Shown: piece after piece, positions 47,801 through 64,000 of the stretch
Position numbering within the stretch: position 1 is the first letter of the stretch
How the letters are laid out: every line of letters begins with the position of its first letter
Source of the DNA: Xiphophorus maculatus
Taxonomy: Eukaryota > Chordata > Actinopteri > Cyprinodontiformes > Poeciliidae
Assembly (NCBI RefSeq): GCF_002775205.1
Contig: NC_036447.1
Span: forward strand, 23,542,501-23,606,500
DNA length: 64,000 nucleotides
Reading direction: 5' to 3'
The notes under the pieces: generated by a model
The model's input: the letters and a program-made list of their open reading frames with translations, nothing else
The model's database searches: none
Told to the model about the DNA's origin: nothing
Program-made: the position numbers and the translations under genes

Positions 47801-49429
47801 TGGTTCACTGGGCTATACGTGGGACCGGGCGGAAGTTGGAGGTTGCTTTTGTCAGCTACTTTGCCTGATCTCTTCCTGAAACTCGGCTACATTCCTGACT
47901 AGCCCACATGGAGGATTATTCATAAGCCCTTAACACAAATTTAAACTCCTGAGAATTTGCAGGGCCGAAGAAGCCGCTGCTACTGTTAGGTCTGTAGTGG
48001 ATTGTTTATAATTTTAGCTACATTGAAGTGTTATTTGTTAGACAGGAAGCTTGTTGCCTGTCGCGTGTAGTTCCGCCTTTCGACCGGATTCCTATTTCAT
48101 TATGTTAGGTTGTTGTGGTCCGTTTCCGTTGTTTCACCTGGTTCCCTCACGTTTGTCATTTTTTTCAGCGGCACAAGTCTTCCTCACTCAACTGCTCCTT
48201 ACTCCAAGAACAATTGTCCCAGGATTTAAGCTTTCTGTTCTTGCCACTCTCCACTCGATTGTCCTGTTGTTCCCCCGTAGACTGTGGCTCTAATTTGGGT
48301 CAGCTTGTAAGTGGTCATTTCACCCTGAGTTAATTAATCAATGGAAAATGGGGAAAAAATGCTCAAGACAACCTGGGGTTTCTATACCAATCTGTTTCTT
48401 GTACAATAAGAGTTAAAAGCTGATATAATGTCCCATTAAAAAAAAACAATCAATCATGTTCAGTTTTAAATTTATTAAAAAATAATGACCGTTTTTGAAG
48501 CTGTAGACAGCCTTGTTAGCCTGTCGCCTGAGCACAACCATTACAAAATCTGACTGCTTTGTTGATTGGCTGCTGTGAACAGCGCTAGGTTGTCTCTGAC
48601 GCCGTCTCAACATTCAAATTCCACCTTCTGAGGAAAATGGAAAACACCATACTAATTTTCATGCCGAGTGACCAAGCTAACATAGTTCTTTTCTACGTTT
48701 TATGCATTCAAAAAAAGGAAGTATCACGAATAAAATCAGAAGTTGTGCAGTTCCACGTGTGCTGGTCGTTTCCCCTTTCTCCATTTCATATGTTTGTGGT
48801 TTTGGATACAAGCAGTGAGTTTAATATTAACTCTAAAAAGTAAATATAAATTAAGTATAATTAAACTAAATCATACGTAGAATTGAATACAACTATCTAC
48901 AAACCTGACCACAACTGAAAGGGAAATGATATTAAAAAAAATTCCAACTCAAATGTGATTTATATACTTTATATTTGAACTGAAAATACTCATAAGGGGA
49001 AAAATATTGAAGTGTGCACAATCTCAAGCTAACATGTTGTAAAAGCACCTTGTAATTCAGAAACAGCATTCAGTCTTAGAGGAGACAGTAGATGTTTATG
49101 AAGATCCCACATCTTGACTTGGTCATATTTTCACTCTCTCTCTATCTTGCAGTAGTTTTCCACACTGTGAAGTCGTGAGACATCGACAGCCCACTTCAGC
49201 CAACATACTTTCTGCTCTGGACTGTGACTAGGGCATACCTGAACACTGATTTTCCTCTAGCGACGACATTCTCTTGTTTATTTGGACGTGCAGTCGAAAC
49301 CAGGAGTTTACATTGAATAAAAACACACATTTCATAACGCAACCGCTTTGGCTGGATGCTTAGGCTTATTGTCCTTTTGGAAGACCCATTTGTGGCCGTG
49401 ACGTCACTTCCTGACTGATGTCTTTAGAT
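44844..49429. other. Gene-poor spacer
   Basis: A LINE-tail fragment in reverse orientation lies at about 45775-45825 (GCACATTTCAGCAACAAGGC). 46775-47070 has an unassigned minus-strand relic-like frame. Complex blocks at 45540-45720 and 47680-47970 (the latter with CGTTAATTAATTTTGGGGAT) are candidate regulatory DNA. No gene supported. Confidence 0.4.
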
Positions 49430-49690
49430 GTTGCTTCAGTATTTCTCACTTTTTTTTTTTCTCCTCATGATGCCATCTGTTTTATGAAGTGCACCAGTTC
49501 TTCGTTCAGCAAAATAGCCCCACAACATAATGCTGCCAACCCCTATACTTGACAGCTGGAATGGCGTTAGCAGATTTACATCCATTCCCATTTTCCTCCA
49601 AATGTAGCAACGGTCATTAAGGTCAAACAGTTTCACTTTAGCTTCACCGGACCGCAGAACATGAAAAAGTGAATATATTTGTCACACTGT
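49430..49690 (-). pseudogene. Tc1-like transposase relic, catalytic-domain part (minus strand)
   Basis: The minus frame reads VLRSGEAKVKLFDLNDRCYI then WRKMGMDVN, and GVGSIMLWGYFAERRTGALH. The GGGS(I/V)MLWGCF..SGTGALHK signature is the middle of the DDE domain of Tc1-like transposases. The upstream WSDE box has decayed to RSGE. Non-functional fragment. Confidence 0.85.
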
Positions 49691-50890
49691 ACATTTGCAA
49701 ACCGCAATCTGGCTTTTTATGTTTCTTTTAGATTACTGGCTTCCTCCTCAGCCTCCTCAGTCGGTACAGGACACACTTCACTGTTAACGCTGACATTTGC
49801 TGATTTCAAAATCTATGCTTTGAAATTGTGAGGCAGTTTTTTCTGTTTGTTTGTTTTGGTTGGTTTTATAAGATCTTAACACATTCTCCCAGAGATTTGA
49901 GAATGTTTTAAACAGGCCCAAACTTTTTCATTGGGAGCTAAAGCTTCTTTTTTTTTTTTTTTTTTCTCAGTCCTTCTTAATCCAGACTCCAAAAACTACA
50001 GGAGCGTTTCGTCTCATGTAAAACATGACCAGCCCTTCCCAGGAACTCCTGCAGCTTTGTCAGTGTTGTTGTTAGCCTCTTGGCAGTGTCGCTGATTAGT
50101 TTCAGTTCAGCCTTTTGAATAGTCTTAGAGAAACATCAATGTTATGCAACGTTAGCATTGCTGATGACAATTTTTACTGTGATTATTTTATTTTTGTACC
50201 CTTTTTTGTGGTAAATCTTTGTATAATTACATATTTTTGATCCAAACCATGGCTTTATTGAATTTATGTGTCTTCATTTAAATTCCCTTTGAGGTCAGTA
50301 GTGAATATCAGAAAATATATATATATATATATATACTAGTGCTTGAAGATTTTTCAGATAGAGCAGCTTCATTCCAGCTAATGTTAGGTTTTTGGAGCAA
50401 AAGCTGCATAGCATTTTCACACTTTGCCCTGAAGTTATCATTTTACAAATTTCAGTTGAATGCGTGTCACATTAACGGTAGACAGAGTTTTTGAAATGAT
50501 TTATTATAATTACTTTTTTTATTTATTTATTTATTTTTTAAATCCCTATAACTTAAAGTCTAGCAGTTGCAAAACGCACACCTTTTGGACCCGGTGTGTC
50601 CAGAGAATATTTCCTTTAAGGCAACACATGTATGCATGATGTTGCATCATTTGTTGTATTCTTGCAGAAACCTCGCAACATGCAAACAGCGACCCGCCGC
50701 GAAGGCTTTGTTATGCAATAACTGAGACGGTGAGACGGCCTCTTATTTCTTTAGAAGTCATGGCGTTGCGACCTCTAAAAACCTTCAGCACCGGCTGCAT
50801 GAAAAGACTGGTGGAGCTTCTTGCGGAGGGAAAGACGGAGTGAGTGAGTAATGGCTGGATCAGTAGTAGTTTCTGGACAGGGTTTCTTAT
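49691..50890. other. Distal upstream flank of dusp5
   Basis: Contains a T homopolymer near 49950-49966, an (AT)n tract near 50316-50334, and a TTATGCAATAA word near 50712 that fits a C/EBP site. Otherwise AT-rich until the GC content rises near 50690. Confidence 0.4.
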
Positions 50891-50900
50891 TATCTACCAG

Positions 50901-51060
50901 AGCCCGCGGGCGGAGTCACGGCGGAGTCATGGACGTGGGCGGGCTTTTTCCTGCGAACACACCAGCGCCGGTGTCCATATATGGGTCTCGACGTCACTCA
51001 CCGGAGGTCCCATTCACATAAAACCGATCGGCCGGAATCCCCTTGGAGGAAATGTAGGCA
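50901..51060 (+). promoter_or_regulatory. dusp5: dusp5 proximal promoter with CArG, CRE-like and EGR-like sites
   Basis: A perfect SRF-type CArG box, CCATATATGG, lies at 50975-50984, about 195 bp before the start codon. CGACGTCA (50989-50996) is one base from a CRE. ACGTGGGCG (50933-50941) is one base from the EGR consensus. GGAGTCA occurs twice (50912-50929), one base off AP-1, and a CATAAAA box at 51017-51023 could serve as TATA. DUSP5 is known as an ERK-induced immediate-early gene responding to SRF/Elk-1, so this set is expected. Site use is inferred. Confidence 0.65.
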
Positions 51061-51134
51061 CAGACTCGCACTGGGCTCGCTGCTCGCCCACTTTCGCATC
51101 TAGCTCAGTTGTTTAAGGCAATAACAACAACATC

Positions 51135-51140
51135 AAGAAG

Positions 51141-51170
<30 letters not shown>
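51135..51170 (+). repeat. (AAG)12 microsatellite just before the dusp5 start codon
   Basis: Twelve uninterrupted AAG units, eight bases upstream of the ATG at 51179, so very probably transcribed as part of the 5' UTR. Confidence 0.9.
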
Positions 51171-51171
<1 letters not shown>

Positions 51172-51178
51172 CTTCAAA

Positions 51179-51549
51179 ATGAAGGTCTCCAGCATTGACT
51201 GCCGGCGTCTAAAGAAGATCATCAGGAAGGAGTGCGGCAGCTGTCTGATTGTGGACTGTCGACCCTATTTTTCATTCACGAACTCCAGTATCAGAGGGTC
51301 CGTCAACGTCAATCTCAACTCTCTGGTGGTCCGGAGGTCGCGGGGAGGGCCTGTGCCTCTGCAGTTCGTCATCCCGGACGAGAGAGCCCTGTTTCGGCTC
51401 CGGGAAGGGAGCATATCGGCGATCGTGGCTCTCGATGACCGGACGTCCCACTGGCAGAAGCTGAAAAAGGACAGTGTAGCACAAATAGTAATAAACACCC
51501 TGTCGCATCTAGCGAGCGGGGCAAGCATCTGCTTCTTGAAAGGTAAGAA

Positions 51550-51597
<48 letters not shown>

Positions 51598-52435
51598 CCC
51601 GTTTGTTTTTGGTTCAGTTTTGCTAATTATAAATAATTTAATTCATGAAATCCAAATTGAGAATCTGAATGATTTTTTCCTCATCTTACATGGTTTTGTT
51701 GCCTGTTTCAGGCTGAAAGTCGTAACAAGGATATGATATAAATATCCAAATATGACAGATTTGCTTGACATTATATTATATTATATTATATTATATTATA
51801 TTATATTATATTATATTATATTATATTATATTATATTATATTAGTCATAATTGGATGCATGCAATCTGACAAAATCCATGAACTAGCCTACGCGATTCAC
51901 CCTTAAAATAGCTTCTTCTTTTAAAAAAAAAAAAATTTAAAAATTGGTTGACCAACATTTTGGTAACATCACCATCACTTCATTGCTTCATCGAACCTAT
52001 TTTTCTCTCACTTATTGGAGAAATGAATGTCCTGCGTGCGTCAGTAGAGCGGATGAGTCAGTGCTGGAGAGACGCAGCTTGATGCTGCAGCGACTTTCGT
52101 TGGCGGCAAAGATGCCGAACCAACCTCGGTTCCTTCATCGGAACCCAATATTTACTATATAGTAAAGTGTAGTAGGTTCATCTCAGGTCGTGGCAATGTG
52201 ATGGGAAGCGCATCCATCTCCGTCTGTCAGGAGGCTGGCCTAAACGGATTACCGGTCCCCTTGGTGAGGGGCTCCTGTAATTAATTACGCGTCTGTAATC
52301 AGGTTATAAACTCTCAAATCCCGCGCTAAGACTGTTTCATAAACACTGCCATTTCACAAGAAGTGCGTTCTTGTGTGAGGTTTGAAGTGGTGTTGTAATT
52401 ATTCTAAGCTTCTTTTCTAAAAATGCATATCCTTT

Positions 52436-52490
<55 letters not shown>

Positions 52491-55400
52491 GCTCGCTCAG
52501 GAGGATACGAAAACTTCTACTCTCAATACCCTGAACTTTGCACTGAGGTGAAAACCATTGACCAGAGCGGAACTGAAACCGAGAAAAGAGTCAGCAGCCA
52601 CAGCGAGAAGCTTTCTCACCGCAAACCAGATTATGATCAGGTATGGAAACACCCCTCCACTCCCACACAGCTGCAAACTGTCAGGTTTTTATATATGGCA
52701 CACACAAAACCAGGCTGGTATCAGAGAGGCTTATATTTGACATCAAAGCCACATCATGATATTCCCTGACCTTCAGTGCTCCTCATTTCTTTATATATAT
52801 TGCAAAAAAAAAAAAAGAGAGAAGCGCAACCCCTCACTGAGGCTTTCATCTGCAACCTTTCCTCTGTCATGTGTACTATAAATAGAAAGCCTGAGAAAGC
52901 CTCAGATCTGAATGACCTCCTGTGTCTCTCTGACTGACACGTTATGAGGTTCTACTGCCCTTAATGGCTTCATTCCTCCATTTTCCAACACACTTTTTTT
53001 GTCTGTAAATGAACACAATGTGCATTTTCTCAGGGTTTTGGGTGGGTAAAAGCTGATGGATCAAGGCTGGCGGTGGATGTTTTGTCTTCTCTGAGAGGCT
53101 GTGTGTTCTTGCCCATTAACACCTGTCTTATGTTTCTGTTTTCGCTGCGCTCTAGGGTAAACCCGTAGAGATCCTTCCTTTCCTCTACCTCGGCAGTGCC
53201 TACCACGCTTCCAGACAGGACTATCTCAGCGACCTTCACATCACAGCCTTGCTCAACGTGTCGCGTCGGGACCTGCATCCGACCAGGGGCCACTATGACT
53301 ACAAGTGGATCCCGGTGGAGGATAGCCCCATGGCCGACATTAGCTCACACTTTCAGGAGGCAATAGAATTCATTGGTGAGTGGCTGGATATTTTCATGAC
53401 AACACTCTTGGTAGCTAAAATACTTTAATCCCTCAAGTCTGCAAAGATGCTAAATTAGGACGTTGTACAGGTTTAACGGCCACAATATTCAAATCTTAAA
53501 AATACCCAGGCTGAGATGCAAAAAGACTTACATACCTATACATAGGCATTGCTATTTTTGAAAGGCATCTTGAAATAAGTCTCCCTCTAGCTCAAGCCTG
53601 CTGCCATTCACAACTAGAAAGCTTTGAGAAACCCAGCGGTAATCAGTTTATCGTCATCACAAGCCTTCAATCCCTCACCGATATAACCCAGCCAGACTTC
53701 TGTCAGTCAGGATTTCCTCTCTAGCCTTATACCCTTCCGATCTCCTTCCCTCCTCCTCCGTCTGAACGCATAGATGGCTCTCCGATGTCGTCATCAGCTC
53801 CGCGGCCAAATCTCTGTGTTGCCGGGTGTGGTCAGTCAGTGTGACAACTAGGTGAACTGTAGCAATGGGGTCAGAATTTGTAGGCTGACTGAGCCACACA
53901 GCACAACAAGCTATTATTTGTGATGACTGGGTGGAGGGTACATACTGGGTGACTAATGCACAGTAAGAGAGGGGTTTTTTGTCCGTACGAGATGGAAATT
54001 ACTGATGGCCCCGCGGCCAGCAGGGCAGCAAAATCTGTTACAGAGGGAAGCACGGCATGTAGGACAGGTAAAGAGGCTGCTGCATAACGCTCCTAGTAGC
54101 AGTAGCAAAGATAATACACAATGGGATATTTATAGCTTGGCAGAACCAAAGACACAGCTCATCCACAAGCAGCTAGCCTGACCTGTATTGTCAGTACCGT
54201 ACATTGTTTGGGGACGTGATTCTGCGTAAGCCTGGTTGTTACATAAGGTATCAAAAGTGTTCCTGGGAGCAGGTTTAACCTACATTCAAACGCAGCTTCC
54301 GAAATTTATCAGCCATTAGACATGCAGGGTACACAAATAATCACAGCTGTTGGTCTTAAATTAAAATCAATCAGCAAATCCCAAATGTGTCTAACTGATG
54401 TAACGGTGAGACGGCGGAGGATAATGAATATTGCTGACCCACTGAAGTATGTCCTGTTAATTCAGAGCAAACTTTGGTCATTAAAACACCCACAGATCCT
54501 GTCCAGCTCAATTCAGGTTGGTGTCGCTCTCTTAGCAAGAGGGGCTCTCTGGAACAGATAGAAGTGGCCCTCATAGTTCCTGTGACACAGACAGGCGTGT
54601 AGGTGTGCACAGTGGCTAATGAAACTGCTGTCTGCAACCGTGGGTAGAACAGACTTGCACGCAAGGCGAATGAAAGTACAGACCTGTAGGTGTTTGGAGA
54701 ATTTCTAAGAATTCTTGAAGCGTTTAAGAAAGGACATTTAGAGAGATAGGTGAAAGTAGATACGTGTGGAGGTGGTAGAATGCACCGGTAAAACCTGTAG
54801 GAGCGCGGCACGTATAGGACACACATCTGTGAGTATGGAGGCTGAATGCAGCACCCCCACATTAGTGCAGGAGCTGGTGTGCTTTGTGACTAACACCAGC
54901 AAAAGAAGTTTGTCTCCTTGCGCTACGAAGGCTGGTGTCTTTGTTTGACCAGAGTAGCTTTGGATATGTATGTTGAGAAGAAATGTGATAATTATGAGGC
55001 TAAACTGTGAGAGTTTTTGCTGTTAGGCCTCCTAACCCTCCCCCCCCCCCCCAAAAAAACGGATTTCAACAAAGATTTCTTCCTGTCTTTCCTTTTTAGA
55101 TCAAGTGAAGCAATCAGGAGGGAAGGTACTGGTACACTGCGAAGCAGGCATCTCACGCTCGCCCACCATCTGCATGGCGTACATCATGAGGACCCAGAAA
55201 CTGAGGCTTAATGAAGCCTTCGAGGTCATCAAGCAGCGGCGCTCCGTCATTTCGCCGAACTTCAGCTTCATGGGCCAGCTGTTGCAGTTCGAGTCCGAGG
55301 TCTTGTCCAACGCTCCGGCCATGGCTGCCACACCCGAACCGGCCACTCCGTGCGTCACAGAGTCAGCCTCGTTTTTTGCCAATGACTTCTCCGCCACTTT

Positions 55401-55506
55401 CAGCACCAAAAACTTTGAGCCATCCATGTTCACCCTCCCTACCTCTTGCCTGCAGTCCCCAGTACACCACCCGTTGAAACTGAGCCCAATAACTGCACTG
55501 CCTTAA
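51179..55506 (+). CDS. dusp5: Dual-specificity phosphatase 5 (nuclear ERK phosphatase)
   Basis: Four exons, 51179-51542, 52501-52640, 53156-53375 and 55100-55506, all with GT-AG introns and compatible phases, give 376 residues (human DUSP5 has 384). The N-terminal rhodanese-like domain (about 5-135) carries the kinase-interaction motif RRSRGG at 52-57, which docks ERK1/2. The phosphatase domain starts near 169 (EILPFLYLGSAYHAS). General acid Asp224 sits in VEDSPMADISSHF, and the catalytic loop HCEAGISRS holds Cys255 and Arg261. The enzyme removes phosphate from Thr and Tyr of active ERK in the nucleus, a feedback brake on MAPK signalling. The start is fixed by MKVSSIDC..., matching the family N-terminus. 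smc3 downstream agrees with human gene order. DUSP1/2/4 were considered, but the sequence follows DUSP5 most closely. Confidence 0.96.
51543..52500 (+). other. dusp5 intron 1 with three microsatellites
   Basis: (ATT)n of about 15 units begins six bases after the donor (51549-51594). (ATATT)n of about 15 units spans 51769-51843. (TG)n of about 25 units (52439-52489) ends 11 bases before exon 2. No coding sequence in between. Confidence 0.9.
53376..55099 (+). other. dusp5 intron 3 (intron 2 is 52641-53155)
   Basis: No embedded gene seen. A short C run followed by A occurs near 55038-55057. The 163-residue minus-strand frame here has no domain motifs. Confidence 0.7.
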
Positions 55507-55857
55507 AGAAAAAAAAAAGAACTATGAGTGCTTGGTAGTATTACTTGAAATTTTAAGAATCAATGCTTTCTGCGTGCCTGATGTTGAAACCAGCAGAGCG
55601 GGTAGACGCAGCGGAAATCAGCAAGAGACACAGCGAAGAGTTAAAAATAACAAAGAACTGTGTTCAACTGAAAGGTTTTCCCGTCTTTTGAGCTGCGACG
55701 ATGAAACAACACAGCACAGTGATTAACTGCAATATACATGCCTTAGGTTAATATTGTGATTCACTTGCCTATTCACAATTACGGTTAGGCATTTAAACCT
55801 AATTTATTTAAAAACAATGGTCTGTTTTTTCAATAATGTAGGAAATTAAATGTGTTT

Positions 55858-55863
55858 AATAAA
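55858..55863 (+). terminator. dusp5: dusp5 polyadenylation signal
   Basis: AATAAA 352 bases after the stop codon, followed by a TGTTTTC...GTTGTCATGTTGT GU-rich stretch. ATTTATTTA just upstream (55802-55810) is an AU-rich motif that could destabilise the mRNA, fitting an immediate-early transcript. A second AATAAA lies at 56027-56032. Confidence 0.6.
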
Positions 55864-55879
55864 TGTTTTCACCACTGAA

Positions 55880-57460
55880 ACGTTGTCATGTTGTAATTTT
55901 TATGTATTTGAAGCAAGAAGTAAAACCCGATGATCATGTGATTATGTCCACATGAAGTGCTAAAAGGAGAAGCAACAGTGACACCTGCAGAGACTTTGAG
56001 CCCAGATAATAAGTCTCATTTTTCTGAATAAAACTCACGCTCCATGTCTTCCCAAATTGTGGTAGTTACACAAGCCACACATTATTTATAAATTAAGGTG
56101 AGAATAAATCACAGGTGGAAAAGCTGAAAAATGTATTACTATTATCCACAATTATCCTGATGTTGCCTCGTGATCAAAGCCCTGCAGCATGGACCGCCAC
56201 CAAAAGGAAGCTTCTGAGAAAGAAAATTGAAATAAGACAGAATTAAAATGTGACTTCATTTTGTTTTGACAGTGTGGACAATGCTACATTTTATTATATG
56301 CGATTATAAAACAAAGAAAAAAAATATTATTTTCAGAAATCCCTATTTTGACTAAAAGTCTCAAAATGTTTTTTTTTTTTTTTTTTTTTTTTACAATACT
56401 CAATTTTTATTGTTAGAAGTTACCTCTTGTATCAAGAAATGACCTGGCACACAAATTGAGCATTTTCTAATTGCATGCCAGGAAATTTGTGGGATTAGTT
56501 TTTTGTTGGAGTTATGGATTAGGCTGCAATTATCAATACAAGCTAGGGATAACATATTTGTTTCCAATTAATATGTTTGTACACTAAGCAGAGCCATGTT
56601 TGGAAATAGAAATACTATGTGTGCATCAAAAATTTTAGTTTATTTATTACCTCGACTACTAGGCTAATTGTTTCTTGTACAAATCATTTCTATATAACTA
56701 CTTTCAGCAATTCATAAATAAAAAAAATAAATACAAAATGGCTGGACATGCAAAAAAAAAGTTTTACTTCAACTACCACCAAGTTTTAAGGCAGCCATTT
56801 TGGATTTTGGGGTCCGCTTGACATTTTGATTTATGGGACATCTTTTTGTTATTTCTGGCTGGAATATCGGAAATTTCCGCTTCAAAACAAAAACTAAATG
56901 CATAGATAAAAAGGAAAGCGAAGCATGCAGTCCAAATCTTCTTTAAATGACCAAATAAGCAGACAAAGTCAAAGTCTGGTTGCACTAAATGTTTTAAGAC
57001 ATCTTCTCTAAGCTGTGGTACATAAATCTTTCTTGTGGCACATCTCATAATTCAAATTCTGAAAACATGATTAATCCGTGATATGAAAAGAATAGTCCCA
57101 CAGGCTTCGGTGTTTTATTTTAAATTGCGATGAAGAATCACCTTTTTGTTTATGAATTTAGATAACCTATTGAGGAAACTCCTAAAATCACATTGCTCTA
57201 CGCAGCTGGTTCAGAGAAAACAGCAGGGAAAGGAAGAACTGTAATAATTTTGTTTGGCGCCCAGAGGAGAAGTGTCGGATTGTACCAACTGTTTAAGGAA
57301 GGAGATGTGAATACCACTAAAGCATTTTGGAGCCAAATTAGACACGACTGTGTCATAGTTAACATTTTAATACTTCAATAGAAGTCCGTAAACTTTAAGA
57401 GGAAGATTTTTCAAAATACACACAATTTATCCGTGCCTTTTTAGCTACGCAGACCCCGTT
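55880..57460. other. dusp5-smc3 intergenic spacer
   Basis: AT-rich with a T homopolymer of about 22 bases at 56370-56391. Open frames of 91 residues (minus, 57048-56773) and 62 residues (plus, 57193-57378) show no recognisable domain. Confidence 0.55.
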
Positions 57461-57487
57461 TTCACTAAATGGTACGAGCCGCTCTAT

Positions 57488-57507
57488 CCCGCCCCCGCCG
57501 CCATTTT
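57488..57507 (+). promoter_or_regulatory. smc3: smc3 promoter: GC box joined to a YY1-type site
   Basis: CCCGCCCCC (57488-57496) is directly followed by GCCGCCATTTT (57497-57507), the classic YY1 motif often found at or just after the start site of housekeeping genes. It lies about 155 bp before the smc3 ATG, and no TATA box is evident. Confidence 0.55.
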
Positions 57508-57662
57508 CCATGTTATTCTCTGTTAGCATACACTCCATCATTATTTTTTTTTATATATGCAGCAGTTGTTCTATTGTTCCTAATTTCTCGGGTTGTTTTG
57601 TTTAGTGTGTGGGGGATATTATTCTCCAGGTGTTATCCAGGGGACGTCCTGTTAAGGCAGCC

Positions 57663-64000
<6,338 letters not shown>

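Noticed and set aside
50844..51116. 90-residue plus-strand frame just before dusp5
   Set aside because: It overlaps the promoter motifs; with a start site near 51050 it would not be in the mRNA.
51232..51528. Several overlapping frames on both strands over dusp5 exon 1
   Set aside because: Shadows of the real coding exon in other frames.
54371..54862. 163-residue minus-strand frame within dusp5 intron 3
   Set aside because: Antisense to an intron, no domain, no start or splice context.
51179..55506. Alternative naming as dusp1, dusp2 or dusp4
   Set aside because: The N-terminus, RRSRGG docking motif, length and smc3 neighbour all fit dusp5 better.

Overview
This window is vertebrate nuclear DNA, almost certainly from a teleost fish. 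The genes are split by GT-AG introns, coding density is very low, and the spacers are full of microsatellites and decayed fish-type transposons (Tc1-like transposase relics, CR1/L2-type LINE 3' ends, hAT- and piggyBac-like non-autonomous elements). There are no operons, ribosome binding sites or CRISPR arrays. Four protein genes can be supported.

Left end (1 to about 8.5 kb). Two near-identical trypsin-fold (peptidase S1) genes lie in tandem on the minus strand. The left copy runs off the window; the right copy (4032-5835) is complete in six exons. They sit in a tandem segmental duplication: 1 to about 3113 is repeated as 4571 to about 8466. By eye the gene part differs at roughly ten positions in 1.37 kb, while the flanks differ by large insertions, one holding a LINE reverse-transcriptase fragment. 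Both copies have Glu where the catalytic Asp of the His-Asp-Ser triad should be, and the complete copy lacks several usual cysteines. They may be weakened or non-catalytic paralogues.

Middle (about 8.5 to 50.8 kb). I find no convincing protein gene in about 42 kb. It holds mobile-element remains: a 1.07-kb element with perfect 22-bp inverted ends, hAT-like elements (one with an 8-bp target duplication), a piggyBac-like MITE with TTAA duplications, Tc1-like transposase relics, LINE tails and a SINE head. There are also unusually long perfect palindromes. Several high-complexity blocks look like candidate regulatory DNA, but this cannot be shown from one sequence.

Right end (about 50.8 to 64 kb). 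dusp5, a nuclear ERK phosphatase, is complete in four exons (51179-55506). Its upstream region has a perfect CArG box and other immediate-early-type sites. smc3, a cohesin ATPase subunit, follows in the same direction from 57663; eleven coding exons (residues 1-323) are present before the window ends. The dusp5-smc3 order matches the human 10q25 neighbourhood and supports both calls.

The genes are not obviously one functional unit. The protease pair is a lineage-type tandem cluster, while dusp5 and smc3 are ancient neighbours with unrelated jobs (MAPK feedback and chromosome cohesion).
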